From the NCBI RefSeq assembly GCF_000699445.3, contig NC_067196.1, positions 5,742,616 through 5,806,615 on the forward strand: 64,000 nucleotides of DNA. The letters are read 5' to 3'. The position numbers were made by a program, and so were the translations under genes. Below, in pieces: positions 1 to 10,500 of this stretch. The notes under the pieces are model-generated. The model did no database searches. It was not told the DNA's origin and saw nothing but the letters and a program-made list of their open reading frames with translations. Each line of letters opens with the position of its first letter. Positions within the stretch are counted from its first letter, which is position 1. The DNA comes from Schistosoma haematobium (lineage: Eukaryota; Platyhelminthes; Trematoda; Strigeidida; Schistosomatidae).

Positions 1-78
1 AGCACTGGCCCCAAAACTGTACCCTGGGGCACTCCACTAAGCACAGTTCCCCAGCTAGATAACTTTGAGTTCACCCTT

Positions 79-230
79 TATGGTATTCTAATTGTCGTAT
101 GAATTAGGAATTCCAGGATTAACGCAATTGAATTAACAAGACACAGGCACAAACGAATGTATTGTATTTAGAAATCGAAATCAAGCATTCAACCAGTACA
201 AAGGTATCATTAGTCCATTCAAACACCACA
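79..230 (-). repeat. 3' LTR of the gag-only element
   Basis: 152 bp. It is 149/152 identical by eye to the repeat at 1935-2086. Its outer edge abuts the CCCTT target duplication at 74-78. Confidence 0.88.
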
Positions 231-474
231 TCCACCACAGCTTAAATAGGAGTATAAGTGTTTGTAATCGGTTGTACGTCTTCTTGTTAAGTTCATCCTG
301 AGTCTGTCCGACATTGTATAAGATAAAAACTTTGTAGTATCTAGAAAGTGCTCATTAGTATTGGAATTAACAAACGAAATCGGAACAGACTCACCTGGAA
401 TTGTATACAATCAGCATATCGGTTTTGTACTGAAATCATTAATATCTAGAATTTGAACCATAGATTTTTCAATC

Positions 475-1923
475 CTATCCTTCCCCACGAAATAATGTTG
501 GATCTTTATATCCCCAAGTTATGAATAATGTGGCTTCATTTAAAACATATTTCTCACATTGTTTAGAGTAAACATTAGAACTGTTTTTGTGATAAGGGTA
601 AACAGCAGTTGATATGAAATCATCCGAAATGTAATCAAACTCGAGGTCACTTAGTACTCGTGCTTCGCATTGAGCAGGTTTTTCACAAGGATCAAATGCA
701 TTATGAGGAGAGGTAATATATGATACGACATTAGGATTTGATTCTTCTGAAATATTCTTATGAAATTCATTTGGACTGTCATTGCAGAGCGTAGGATCGT
801 TAGAAAAACCAGCATCTATCCAAACCACATCAGGTTTCCGATCATGATTAGGTTCATTTAACATATTTTCTTCAGAATTGCAAGGAATTTCATGAGAAAT
901 ATGTGAATCATTAGGAAAAGTCATACCTGGTACAACAGCATGAGAATTATGATAAATCGGTTGATAAGGAACTGCTGTCTCACAAGAATTCTCGATTTCA
1001 TCCAACTCTGAACTGCCATATGACTCTGCACTGTCTTTTAAAATCGTTGATAAAGATAAATGATCATTAAAGACATCCGAATTATTGAAACTTAAATTTC
1101 AAGATCTAGTACAGCTTGAAGCAAAATGGACAGTAGCTTTGCATACTGACTGAATGTGTCCTACCTTACCACATCTAAAACATTTAGCATTACGAAATAC
1201 ACATGAATTGCGAGCATGAAACTTTCCACATGATAAACATTTACCAAATTTCGTCTCACCTTTGTGATTTGCTTTGCAATTCCTCGTTGAAACACCTTTC
1301 ATCTTTACACGAGAATAGGAATCACTGTTAAATGAACGCAAGTTTGATTGACCCTGAGATTGTAGATCATCACGACGACTAAGCTAAGTATTAGAAATCT
1401 TCATCGACTGGATATCAAGTTCATTGACTGCTTCGTAGTTAATACATGCAGTTCTAGCATCTTGAAAGGAACAGTTTGGCATTTTTAACAGCTCTCTTTC
1501 CAAACTCGGTATATTAATTCCTGCAGTTAATCGATCTCTCAGTTGCACATGAAGTTGATCACCGAAATTACACTTGGCAGCTTGTTTCTGTAATTCAAGG
1601 ATGAATTCCCGAGCCTTTTGGTCATTTTGACGAACCATCTTATGAAACTTCGCCCTTTCACGGCATTCAAAACTGGTGCATTTTACATGACTTAATAATA
1701 GCTCTTTAAGAGTTGCATAAGGGAGTGAGATAGGTTTTTCTGGATATGCCAAAGTTTTTAATAAGCTGTACGCTTCTCTCCCAATGAATGTGAGGAAGTG
1801 TGCCACAATATTAACATCCTCATCATCTTCCTTGGTCATGCTCCAGATTTCGAACCTTTCCAAATAATCCTCAAAAGCTTCAGGAGTTGAATGAATATCT
1901 AACTTTTACATTACAGGCTCCAT
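475..1923 (-). pseudogene. Retrotransposon Gag with two CCHC zinc knuckles, broken by stops
   Basis: The first ATG on the minus strand is at 1923-1921, just inside the 5' LTR. The frame hits a stop at codon 6, is then open through a Gag capsid-like segment (1863-1384: EDYLERFEIWS, later LERELLKMPNCSFQDA), stops again near 1384, and continues to a nucleocapsid with two zinc knuckles at about 1245-1140: CLSCGKFHARNSC (CX2CX3HX4C) and CFRCGKVGHIQSVC (CX2CX4HX4C). After another stop near 1099 an acidic tail of about 176 codons (1005-475) is open. Capsid plus knuckles would package element RNA. At least three in-frame stops make this copy non-functional. Confidence 0.85.
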
Positions 1924-1934
1924 CGCGACGCCAA

Positions 1935-2086
1935 TATAGTATTCTAATTGTCGTATGAATTAGGAATTCCAGGATTAACGCAATTGAATTAAGAAGACAC
2001 AGGCACAAACGAATGTATTGTATTTAGAAATCGAAATCAAGCATTCAACCAGTACAAAGGTATCGTTAGTCCATTCAAACACCACA
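1935..2086 (-). repeat. 5' LTR of the gag-only element
   Basis: Partner of 79-230 and equal in length. Its right edge is followed directly by the second CCCTT. The LTR pair is too short (152 bp) to give much regulatory detail. Confidence 0.88.
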
Positions 2087-2709
2087 CCCTTACTCTTTGT
2101 TGACGCCCAACTAAGAAGTCTTTTATCTACATAAATAGATTGCCTCCAATCCCGACATTTCTTAACTTATATAACAACCGGTTGTGCGGAACCCTGTCAA
2201 AAGCTTTGCTGAAATCAATGAAGGCTACGTCTACAGGTGACTTTTGGTCCTTAAGAGCGCACCAGCTTTCACGAGCCACTGATAAGTTAGTGAGACAAGA
2301 GTAACCTATTCTGAAACCATGCTGCTTCTCTGAAAGGATACGGTTTTTATCGAGATTTTTAAACAGCTCCTTCTGAATAATATTTTCTAAGATTTTAACA
2401 ACCACACTAGTTAGGCTAACAGGGCGGTAATTCTCAGGTTTGTGTTTCGTACCTGTTTTGAAGACAGGACTTACTATGGCGTTTTTCCAGTCTTTTGGCA
2501 AACAACCCTGAGTTACAGATAGATTAAAGCATATACCTAAAGGGTTCGCAACGAAGTTAGATAGTTCCTTTAGTAGCCAAGGATGCAGTTCATCAGGCTT
2601 TACCTATGTCAAGCTTATTTAGCAGACCGAAGACATCGAGTCCTTTAATGGTCACGCTATCCAGTGTATGTGTGGTGGGATTTTTATGGACTGACGGGAA
2701 GAGTGCTTC

Positions 2710-3070
2710 TGTAGCGTGGTGTCGAGTCGAAATTGACTATGAACACCACTACAAAGGAACGCGTGCCAGGATATCCATAAAATCCCCCGGAAGCCAAATA
2801 TCAGAGGGCAGTTAATGGACCAAGTCGATATATATTTGCTGGCGATCTCGTGGTATCGAAAAAATACCGAGATCGTGCAAGGATACAAGCTTGGTTACAG
2901 AACGTAACCGAATCCGCGCGTGGTCACAATCAAAGTGTGTAAGAATAATGGATGTTTTTTAGCACAGTCAAACGAAGAGCACATTAAGATAAGCACTGGT
3001 ACAGTTGGTTATAATAATAATTGTTTTCGCCAAACCAGTCGTGTTATCGTGATAAAAATGAGTCACTACA
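2710..3070 (-). repeat. Solo LTR, family 1 (TGTAG...CTACA)
   Basis: 361 bp with inverted ends TGTAG/CTACA, flanked by CTTC (2706-2709) and TTTC (3071-3074), a 4-bp target duplication with one change. Removing it rejoins the LINE frame. Other copies are the host LTR at 3835-7348 and the LTR at 43675-44018, which is attached to gypsy integrase debris, so the family is probably Ty3/gypsy. All copies carry an inner hairpin (CGATCTCG ... CGAGATCG, here about 2845-2875). Confidence 0.82.
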
Positions 3071-3933
3071 TTTCTGTGGTATATACATTGCTAAAGTAGT
3101 TTGCGAACACTTCAGCCTTACCAAAGTCATCCCCCACTAACGACGCAGCAGTACTGTCTCCCCATAGAGCAGGAATATTTCCTCTTCCTTTTATCCTTAG
3201 GTTTATATAGAAATGCGAGCGTTTAGGACATTCTGTGGATTCCTTAACAATTTTTCTTCGTTCAACTTTCTAGACTTACGGAGAGTCAAGGCACAGGTAT
3301 TCCGAGCTTTTCGATACTGAGATTTTGTCTCATCAGACCCCAGTAACCTAAATCTATCCCAGATCTTTCTTCTCTTACGGAAAAGGATGCGGACCTTCCT
3401 ACTGACAAATGGTGTAGTCTAAGGGGTGTGTGGTGTGATAAATTTTAGGTATAAATTAAGGAATGCATCCCAAGTCGTTTCAATTAAGGACTCTGGGTCT
3501 GTTGTCCGATCGACGAACGACGCTGAGTGCATGATATCTGGTATGTTTGCTTTCCAGACGTTAGGTCTGGATTGAGCTGACACGCGCTCGTGATTCACAG
3601 TTATATGGGAGTCGAAAGTTAAAACTGCGTGATCACTTTTACCTAGGGGTGGCATGCATTGGAGGTTCGCAACGGCATCCTCATAGTGAGTCAATATATG
3701 ATCAATAAGGATGATTCAGTGTCCGGTTCGTACCTAGTCGCTTCTTTCACATGTGATAAACGCACCAACTAGTTCATGCTTGAAGGAATTATCTGGTGAT
3801 CTAGTTCGCAGATTTTCCAAGTCTACCAAAGGTTTGTAGCGTGGCGTCGAGTTGAGATTAACTATGAACACCGCTACCAAGAAACACGTGCCAAATAGAT
3901 CAGAAGGCGTAAGAAGCTCGTTCCAAATGACTC

Positions 3934-4316
3934 TGTAGATCACCAACGTGGATGATCTATGTCGAAATGATTGGAGGCCTACTCGAGTTAGACGTGAATG
4001 GTGTGACGAACCAACTAACGTCGAAGTCACACCTCGTGGTCAGCACCTTACGTGGACTACCCCATTGACGTAACAAGGTACTATAGATGCTTTGAAGACT
4101 GTACAACACAAAGGACGTTATTACAGAAATATATTAGTTAAAGTAGATACAAGCGAAAGTAAGACCACTGCCGCATGGGCCATTCCATGGCGTATGATTA
4201 ACTAATGCGCGTTGCTTGTACATGACCTTGGCAGGGAGCGATGATCTGTTCGACATTCAGTGATCCAACTGCCGGATGATTTGGCTAGGGCTCAGTGACA
4301 TTTCACTGGCCCTACA
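3934..4316 (-). repeat. LTR of the 3.1-kb element (3' copy on minus strand)
   Basis: 383 bp, with one mismatch to 6655-7037. It is preceded by ACTC and followed inward by the candidate polypurine tract. Confidence 0.9.
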
Positions 4317-6654
4317 ATACTCCCCACCAGATTCAACGGCCGTTTGAATCGGTACCAAACATGTTGGGAGCAGTCGCGCGCCAGAGAGTGCCAAACGAAT
4401 ATTATAAATCCTCCAGGTATTGCTTATCTGTAAAAGAAATGGAAAGGAGGCGGCAGAAACTGGTCGGGAAACAGCGAGTCATAATATGTTAGTAGGACGT
4501 TGGTTAAACGTAAAGCGATTAACCATAGAAATAATGAAAAGAACAAAACGTTTTATTGTTCTATCAAGTCGCGCTGAAATATATAGCCTTGAAAAGTAAT
4601 TCAGTTCCTCCGATGACAAACGTTAAGTCTGCCGCAAGAGTAATGATGCTATAGCGATAGTAGGATAAGTGTATTATCAATCGATATCCATATTTGTACT
4701 GTCATTAGTTTAAAGTTGTAAGTCGGACAGTGTCGTTGACAGCTATTAATTAGTGTCAAATTCTAGTTATATCTATATCTAACAGACTAACCGTAAGTAC
4801 AGAAGTATAACAGTGAAGAGTGGTCGTGATTCCGTTGTGCGAAGCTATTGACCAACTTGTAGTCACAGTTTGAAAAGTCGATGACTGCTGTTACAGTCAG
4901 TAAGGGTTGAAGGCTACAAATCGACAGCAAAAGGTGGCACGATGAAGTCTCTAAAAGATGATAAACGGTGAATGCTGCGTGTTTGTTCGGTTAGTGAACA
5001 GAAAAATATCGAAAAGAACATAAGAAACCAAGAGTGTCACTCTGGACTCATGTCAATGATACCCTTGAAAAACGCTGTCAGTGTTGGGATAGAGGCGACA
5101 ATATCGTTTTCAGTTTGCAGGAGATTCGCTCGACTGCATAAACTGATGATTCGCGCGAATGATATTGTCGTCAGACCACCAATTGAACTGGACAGGTTGT
5201 AAATCGTCGAGTAGTTGAACAGCCGATTGATGTACCGGAATCATCTGTTAAATAACAGCCACGAGGAAACAATACTTCATAAAATGAAGTACGACATCGA
5301 AGTAGAACAACTACAATAGTTCAGATGTGTTACAATGTCAAGTCTAAATAACATCGTTCTTACGTATATTGACAGTTGCACTGAACGTTCGCTTAGGTAT
5401 GATTAGCGTAACAGTTGGATGTGTGAATAAAAACATATACGAAACTATGGTTGGGTTCGTGGAGAATTTTCGAGGACGTTTAGATATTTTCCAAACCCGT
5501 ATCGCATGTAAATAAACCGAAAATAGAATTAAAACGACTGTTGTGTAATAAGGAAATCGAGCCATGATTTACCGTGTGAATTATTAGCAAATACAAGGGG
5601 TATAATAAACATTAATTAAAATGGTAACCACCAATGTAACTAAGGTTTAGAGGATCCAGGTAACGTGGCCATTTCGTAAAAGGATGATACAAAGAGCTTA
5701 TTACCTAGCATTAAGTGACATATTAAGTACGACAGCATGTGTACTTGGGACATGGACTAAGCGTGCTCGTGTACATGCAATATGTTTTACCACAGTATGT
5801 CGACTAACGAGTCATAAATGTACATGATTTCGACTAAAACTTGACGGCAGTGACAGAATATATGACTAGTTTACGTGAAAGCAACTACGAAATGTTATCA
5901 CGCATCATAAATATAGTACGAAATAATCTAATGAAATTATGAAACTCGCCTGGGTTACTCTTGCCTTTAAGTAATGAAGTAGGCAGTAGTTTGAATCTGG
6001 ATTATGTACGAGGTACTGTTGATTAAATTTTTCGATTAACACAGCGTTGTAGACTGAATTTGTATAAGTCCAGAATTAATGTAAGCCGAATACATAGCAT
6101 TACCTGACGAACAGTCTAAACGAGATCTAAGATCGCAGGAAATTTATTGTTCAAACTCACCGTGAATTTTTAGCATTCGTATCCTCTGTTTGGCCATGGA
6201 ACTCAGCAATTGGAAATTAGGCAGGCAGTGGTAAAAAAAAAGCAGAACATTCTAGTGGATAGTGGTTAAGCAGAAACATGAATTTATAGTCGATAGTTAT
6301 TCTTGTCTTATTTATACCAGTGGATAAGTTACAAAGAGATATGCGTTCGTGTTGTCTTGTGGCTATACTCACGAGTGGTTGATATTTTAACAGACATATT
6401 ACACAGGAGCATTTACATGCTGCTAATGCTTGTTAAAGAACCACGATAGCCGATTATAATCGTAGTTGATTGGTTAGTTCTGTCGATTGAACTAAGTATT
6501 TAAGTTTAAATACTAATCAACATTGACATGAAGCAACGAAAGTTCACAGTGATAGATTAACATAGGCGATGATAAAAATGAAAAAGAATAAGTATAGAAT
6601 ACAATGATAAAGATTATAGTGATAGGTTGCGTTACTCGAAGTCTTGCTCACCAG

Positions 6655-7037
6655 TGTAAATCACCAACGTGGATGATCTATGTCGAAATGATTGGAGGCC
6701 TACTCGAGTTAGACGTGAATGGTGTGACGAACCAACTAACGTCGAAGTCACACCTCGTGGTCAGCACCTTACGTGGACTACCCCATTGACGTAACAAGGT
6801 ACTATAGATGCTTTGAAGACTGTACAACACAAAGGACGTTATTACAGAAATATATTAGTTAAAGTAGATACAAGCGAAAGTAAGACCACTGCCGCATGGG
6901 CCATTCCATGGCGTATGATTAACTAATGCGCGTTGCTTGTACATGACCTTGGCAGGGAGCGATGATCTGTTCGACATTCAGTGATCCAACTGCCGGATGA
7001 TTTGGCTAGGGCTCAGTGACATTTCACTGGCCCTACA
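6655..7037 (-). repeat. LTR of the 3.1-kb element (5' copy on minus strand)
   Basis: 383 bp, with one mismatch to 3934-4316. It is followed by the second ACTC at 7038-7041. Confidence 0.9.
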
Positions 7038-7599
7038 ACTCCATAAAATCCCCGAGAAGCCAAATATCAGAAGGCAGTTAATGGATCAAGTCGAGGTTTA
7101 TTTGCTGGCGATCTCGTGGCATCGAAAGGATACCGAGATCGTGCCAGGATACAAGCTTGGTTACAGAACGTAACCGAATTCGCGCGAAGTTACAATCAAA
7201 GTGTAAGTATAATAATGGAAGCACAAAATAGCTGTCATTAGCACAGTCAAACAAAAGCACGTTAAAACAAACACTGGTACAGTTGGTTATAATAATAATT
7301 GTTTTTATTAAACCAGTCGTGTTCTCGTGATAAACGTGAGTCACTACAGGTTCATTAAAGTTCCCTAGGATTAGACATCGACCACATTTTCTTTTGCCGT
7401 TAAATATACCCTAGGTTCCTACCTATTAGCATCGGTGATACATTGCTATTAAATACGGAAGCCCGTTAAGCAAGAGCTTCTTGTATTCCGTTCAGAACCA
7501 TTTGAAAGTCATTTGAAGGATATTGGATAGTAAATATGTTAGATTTCAAGTCAAGGTCACTTAGGTCCGTTTTTGGACTTATAGGTTTATTAACAAATT

Positions 7600-10500
7600 A
7601 TGTTTCGTTTAAAATGTGCTTTTCAAGTGTATGATTGGGGCAAAGTTGGAGTAAACAGTGAGGTCTACAAGCTATTGAGTCAAACCCAAGAGCTAGATAA
7701 TTTGAAGCCGTATGCAGAGGTAATTGATGTCGTTCTTGTTCAAATCTCCACATAGCTATGGATGGGGACTCATGTTTCTGGACCGTCTTTCATGATGGAT
7801 AGTCCTTCAATATCTCTTGACTCCTATATTTCAAGAAACCCACACTGTTTAGGTTCGACAGTGTCTGAAAGATTTGGCAATGCTTTACCTTTTCTGTTCA
7901 AAGTTCTTTCTGTGCGAAAGGCGCTATCTATCCAGGCCCATCCAGACAAGGTAAGTTCGTACACATTAATCCGGTAGTGGCTGATTTCATTCTTGATTTG
8001 TCTTCGCCTTTATTGATGTTTTCATGTAAAACAGTTGTGATTTAGTCTCAAGTATACACCTTAATCAAAAAAGAACGAGAAAAGCCATGGTGCAAATATC
8101 AAAATATTATTAAAGGTAGGTGTGCTGTTAACTGTAATATAGGGGCCTTAAAATTATATCTAAATCGTGAATCACTCACTTATCCTTGCCGTCTTCCGAC
8201 TTACCAAAACGAAAAACACCTCAAGTTCATCCGCCTGTTTACTTCAGGTTTACTCGATTATGTTTTTGTAAGATAGGAAAAACACTGTTAGTACATAACA
8301 GACTGGTTGAAAATAAAAATATAAACCAAAAGACATTAGAGAGATGGTTCCTAGAAGTATTTAAGATTTTGGAGAACAACCATGGCCAAGTGTTTTAAAC
8401 CTCAGTTCTTCGGTCCCAGTCTGGAAAGTACAAATAACTATGTCATCAGATTTTCACCATCATACAAAATATTTATTTTGGTGACTTTTAAGGAGATGGT
8501 ACGGCTCTCAAATTAGGATGGCAGTGTGATCTAATGGGATAGGAATGGCATAACCAACAAGTAAAGGAGACTATTATTCTGCAAAGAGGTGGTTTCGTTT
8601 ACAACACAACTGTGATTATCATTGTTAAATAAGTCCTGTCCCATGAAAAATGTAATCGGAACAACAGTAGTGTCGCCACTGGTTTCGATTTAAATTTGTA
8701 ACTTCTGTCAAGTGATCTGTAGGACTATAACCATGAAGTTGCAATTGACTTAAATTTGCCAGTCTCATGTAGCAACTTTTTGTGCAACGATATCACTTCG
8801 CAAAATAACTTTCTGTTTGCTCTGTTCAATCACCTTCAAAGTCTGTAAATGATCCATGATTTTTAAGATGTTGTTCTAAATGTTCTTTGGGCTCATGTGG
8901 ATAATTCTCTACACTTGGCTCAAAAATTTCCAGGTCTTATGACGGTGGTAATGATCTACAAAAACTTACTGCAACCTTAAAGTCGTTTAATTTTTACAAA
9001 AAAAATAACCCGATATTATTAGTGATATATATTAGTGGAATGTGCTCATTAACTTGAAGAGCTCATTATTTTATCATGAACAAATTTTCATATCACTCCA
9101 AATCTCGTAATTGTTCTTTTTCCACTTAGTTCTTACCCGTTTCTTTATTTGAACCTCTAGCTCACCTAGGACCTCATTCCTGTTTTGTTTGAATAAAAGG
9201 TATCACTGAATGTAACATCTGTTGTCGACATTACTAAAAGTTTGGATGTTTTCTGGTTTGTGATATAGAAGATACTTCAACGATGTTACATATCCTATCA
9301 TTAACTTTCTCGCACAACGATTATATGTAGTGGGACCACCAAGAGACCACTGTTGAGATAACGCATAAAGTCTCGTTGGAAGCGGTCAGTTAGTCGATGG
9401 AATTATGGGCGTTCACTGACGGAAGTGACTTAGTCCAGTTCATTAATTATCTTCCCTTAAGTCTCAATCATTTTACAACCCTTCAGTTATTTTCATTTGT
9501 TTAATTTTAATCATGTCGATTTTAATATCTCTCCCTTTTAGGCGAGTTTCTCGTATACTATTGTAAAGTGTTTTAACTGAAGGTATACTTTTACACGACA
9601 TTCTTCGTCGAGTTCCTTGCTTGAATAATGCATTTTGAGGTCTTCGTCTCTGTATTTAGCGAGCAGTCTTCTACTACTATTTTCCGTTGTTTTCTGTTTT
9701 AGTCATTATGACTTGCTATGAAAACCTTGTCATGGTGTTTTCCTTTTAAGGAAAGCTAACAGGTTTGCATTTGGGAAGTGTTAATTCTATCTATTCCAAA
9801 AGTTTAATTTTCTCGTTTTAGGAGTATGCTTTCAAGTTACATGCTAATAGACCTGATTTATACAAAGATGCTAATCACAAACCGGAAATAGCTATCGCAT
9901 TAACACCTTTTGAGGCAATGGTCGGTTTCAGACCACCCGAAGAAATTGGTGTCTTTGCGAAACGTAAGTAGAATCTCCTCTTACATGAATAATTTTAAAA
10001 CATTTTCAAACACATCTTGGGCATTAAAAGCAGTACGATCGGGTTGGGATTATATTCCTCGTTACCAAATTATTGGCTTAAATCTCGTTTGTCCAAATAT
10101 CTGTTATTTAATGTTTTTGTACTGCATCTCTAGTGGCTCTCAGGGGAATATAATGCTGGCGTTCTGTAACTATTTGGAGCCACTTGTTAGAGTCACCGTC
10201 TTGGTACTTGCGAGTATTCTGTTTTGAAAGACGTTTTAGAGTTGTAATATTAAGCATCTTTAAACTTCTTTTCATATGAACGTAGTTCTGATATCATTTT
10301 CAGAATTTAAAACAATTGATCGATGCAAAGGAGACGATCCAACTATATGTGTAATGTTTATTTTAAAAAATACAAACCATGACAAATTGCTGTAGGGTTT
10401 TACAGGTTGTTACGCACTAAAAATGCAAAGAGGAAACTTTTCAGCAGAGGGCAAATTAATATATTCAGACTTCTGCAAACACATTTTATGTTGTGGTTTC

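Larger units (their letters stand above)
79..2086 (-). mobile_element. Gag-only LTR retroelement, 2.0 kb, inserted in the LINE RT
   Basis: Two direct repeats of 152 bp (79-230 and 1935-2086) differ at three positions and enclose a single gag-like coding region on the minus strand. The 5-bp target duplication CCCTT sits at 74-78 and 2087-2091. On the minus strand the sequence just inside the 5' LTR starts TTGGCGTCGC, a plausible primer-binding site. No protease, RT or integrase fits between the LTRs, so it would have to be mobilised in trans. A 5-bp duplication is usual for Ty3/gypsy and BEL/Pao; I cannot say which lineage this is. Confidence 0.88.
3934..7037 (-). mobile_element. Young non-autonomous LTR retroelement, 3.1 kb, no coding capacity
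   Basis: Two 383-bp LTRs (3934-4316 and 6655-7037) begin TGTA and end CTACA and differ at one base (TGTAGAT against TGTAAAT). The target duplication ACTC is exact (3930-3933, 7038-7041). The 2.34-kb interior has no open frame longer than about 75 codons and no Gag or Pol similarity that I can see. Minus orientation is suggested by the purine run GGTGGGGAGT beside 4317 (polypurine tract) and a TGGTGAGC start just inside 6654 (primer-binding site). The structure fits a LARD/TRIM-type element that depends on a partner's proteins. Confidence 0.88.
3835..7348 (-). repeat. Solo LTR, family 1, interrupted by a younger LTR element
   Basis: The outer LTR is 3835-3933 plus 7042-7348, with ends TGTAGCG and CACTACA and an exact 4-bp target duplication GGTT at 3831-3834 and 7349-7352. 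It lies in the LINE endonuclease: the LINE frame runs from LILGNFNEP (above 7349) into VDLENLRTR (below 3834). The LTR body is split by the element at 3934-7037. Confidence 0.85.
1..7560 (-). mobile_element. CR1/SR1-like LINE remnant, split into four pieces by later insertions
   Basis: Read on the minus strand, host LINE sequence survives at about 7349-7500 (endonuclease, motif ILGNFNEP running into the next piece), 3071-3834 (rest of endonuclease with PLGKSDHAVL near 3630, then linker), 2087-2709 (reverse transcriptase with FIDFSKAFDRVPHNRL near 2200) and 1-78 (RT motif SGVPQGTVLGPV), where it leaves the window. The reading frame resumes across each break once the insertions and their target duplications are discounted. 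EN order and RT motifs match the CR1/jockey group, called SR1 or Perere in schistosomes. Stops and frameshifts make it a pseudogene. A diverged copy of its endonuclease start lies at 48935-49040. The upper edge near 7500-7560 is unclear and lies next to the MPI start codon. Confidence 0.85.

Noticed and set aside
2606..2888. Overlapping frames on both strands near the solo LTR
   Set aside because: They join LINE and LTR sequence across an insertion boundary.
9910..10227. 105-codon frame across MPI exon 3
   Set aside because: Only the part to 9963 is exon; the rest reads into the intron and has no family match.
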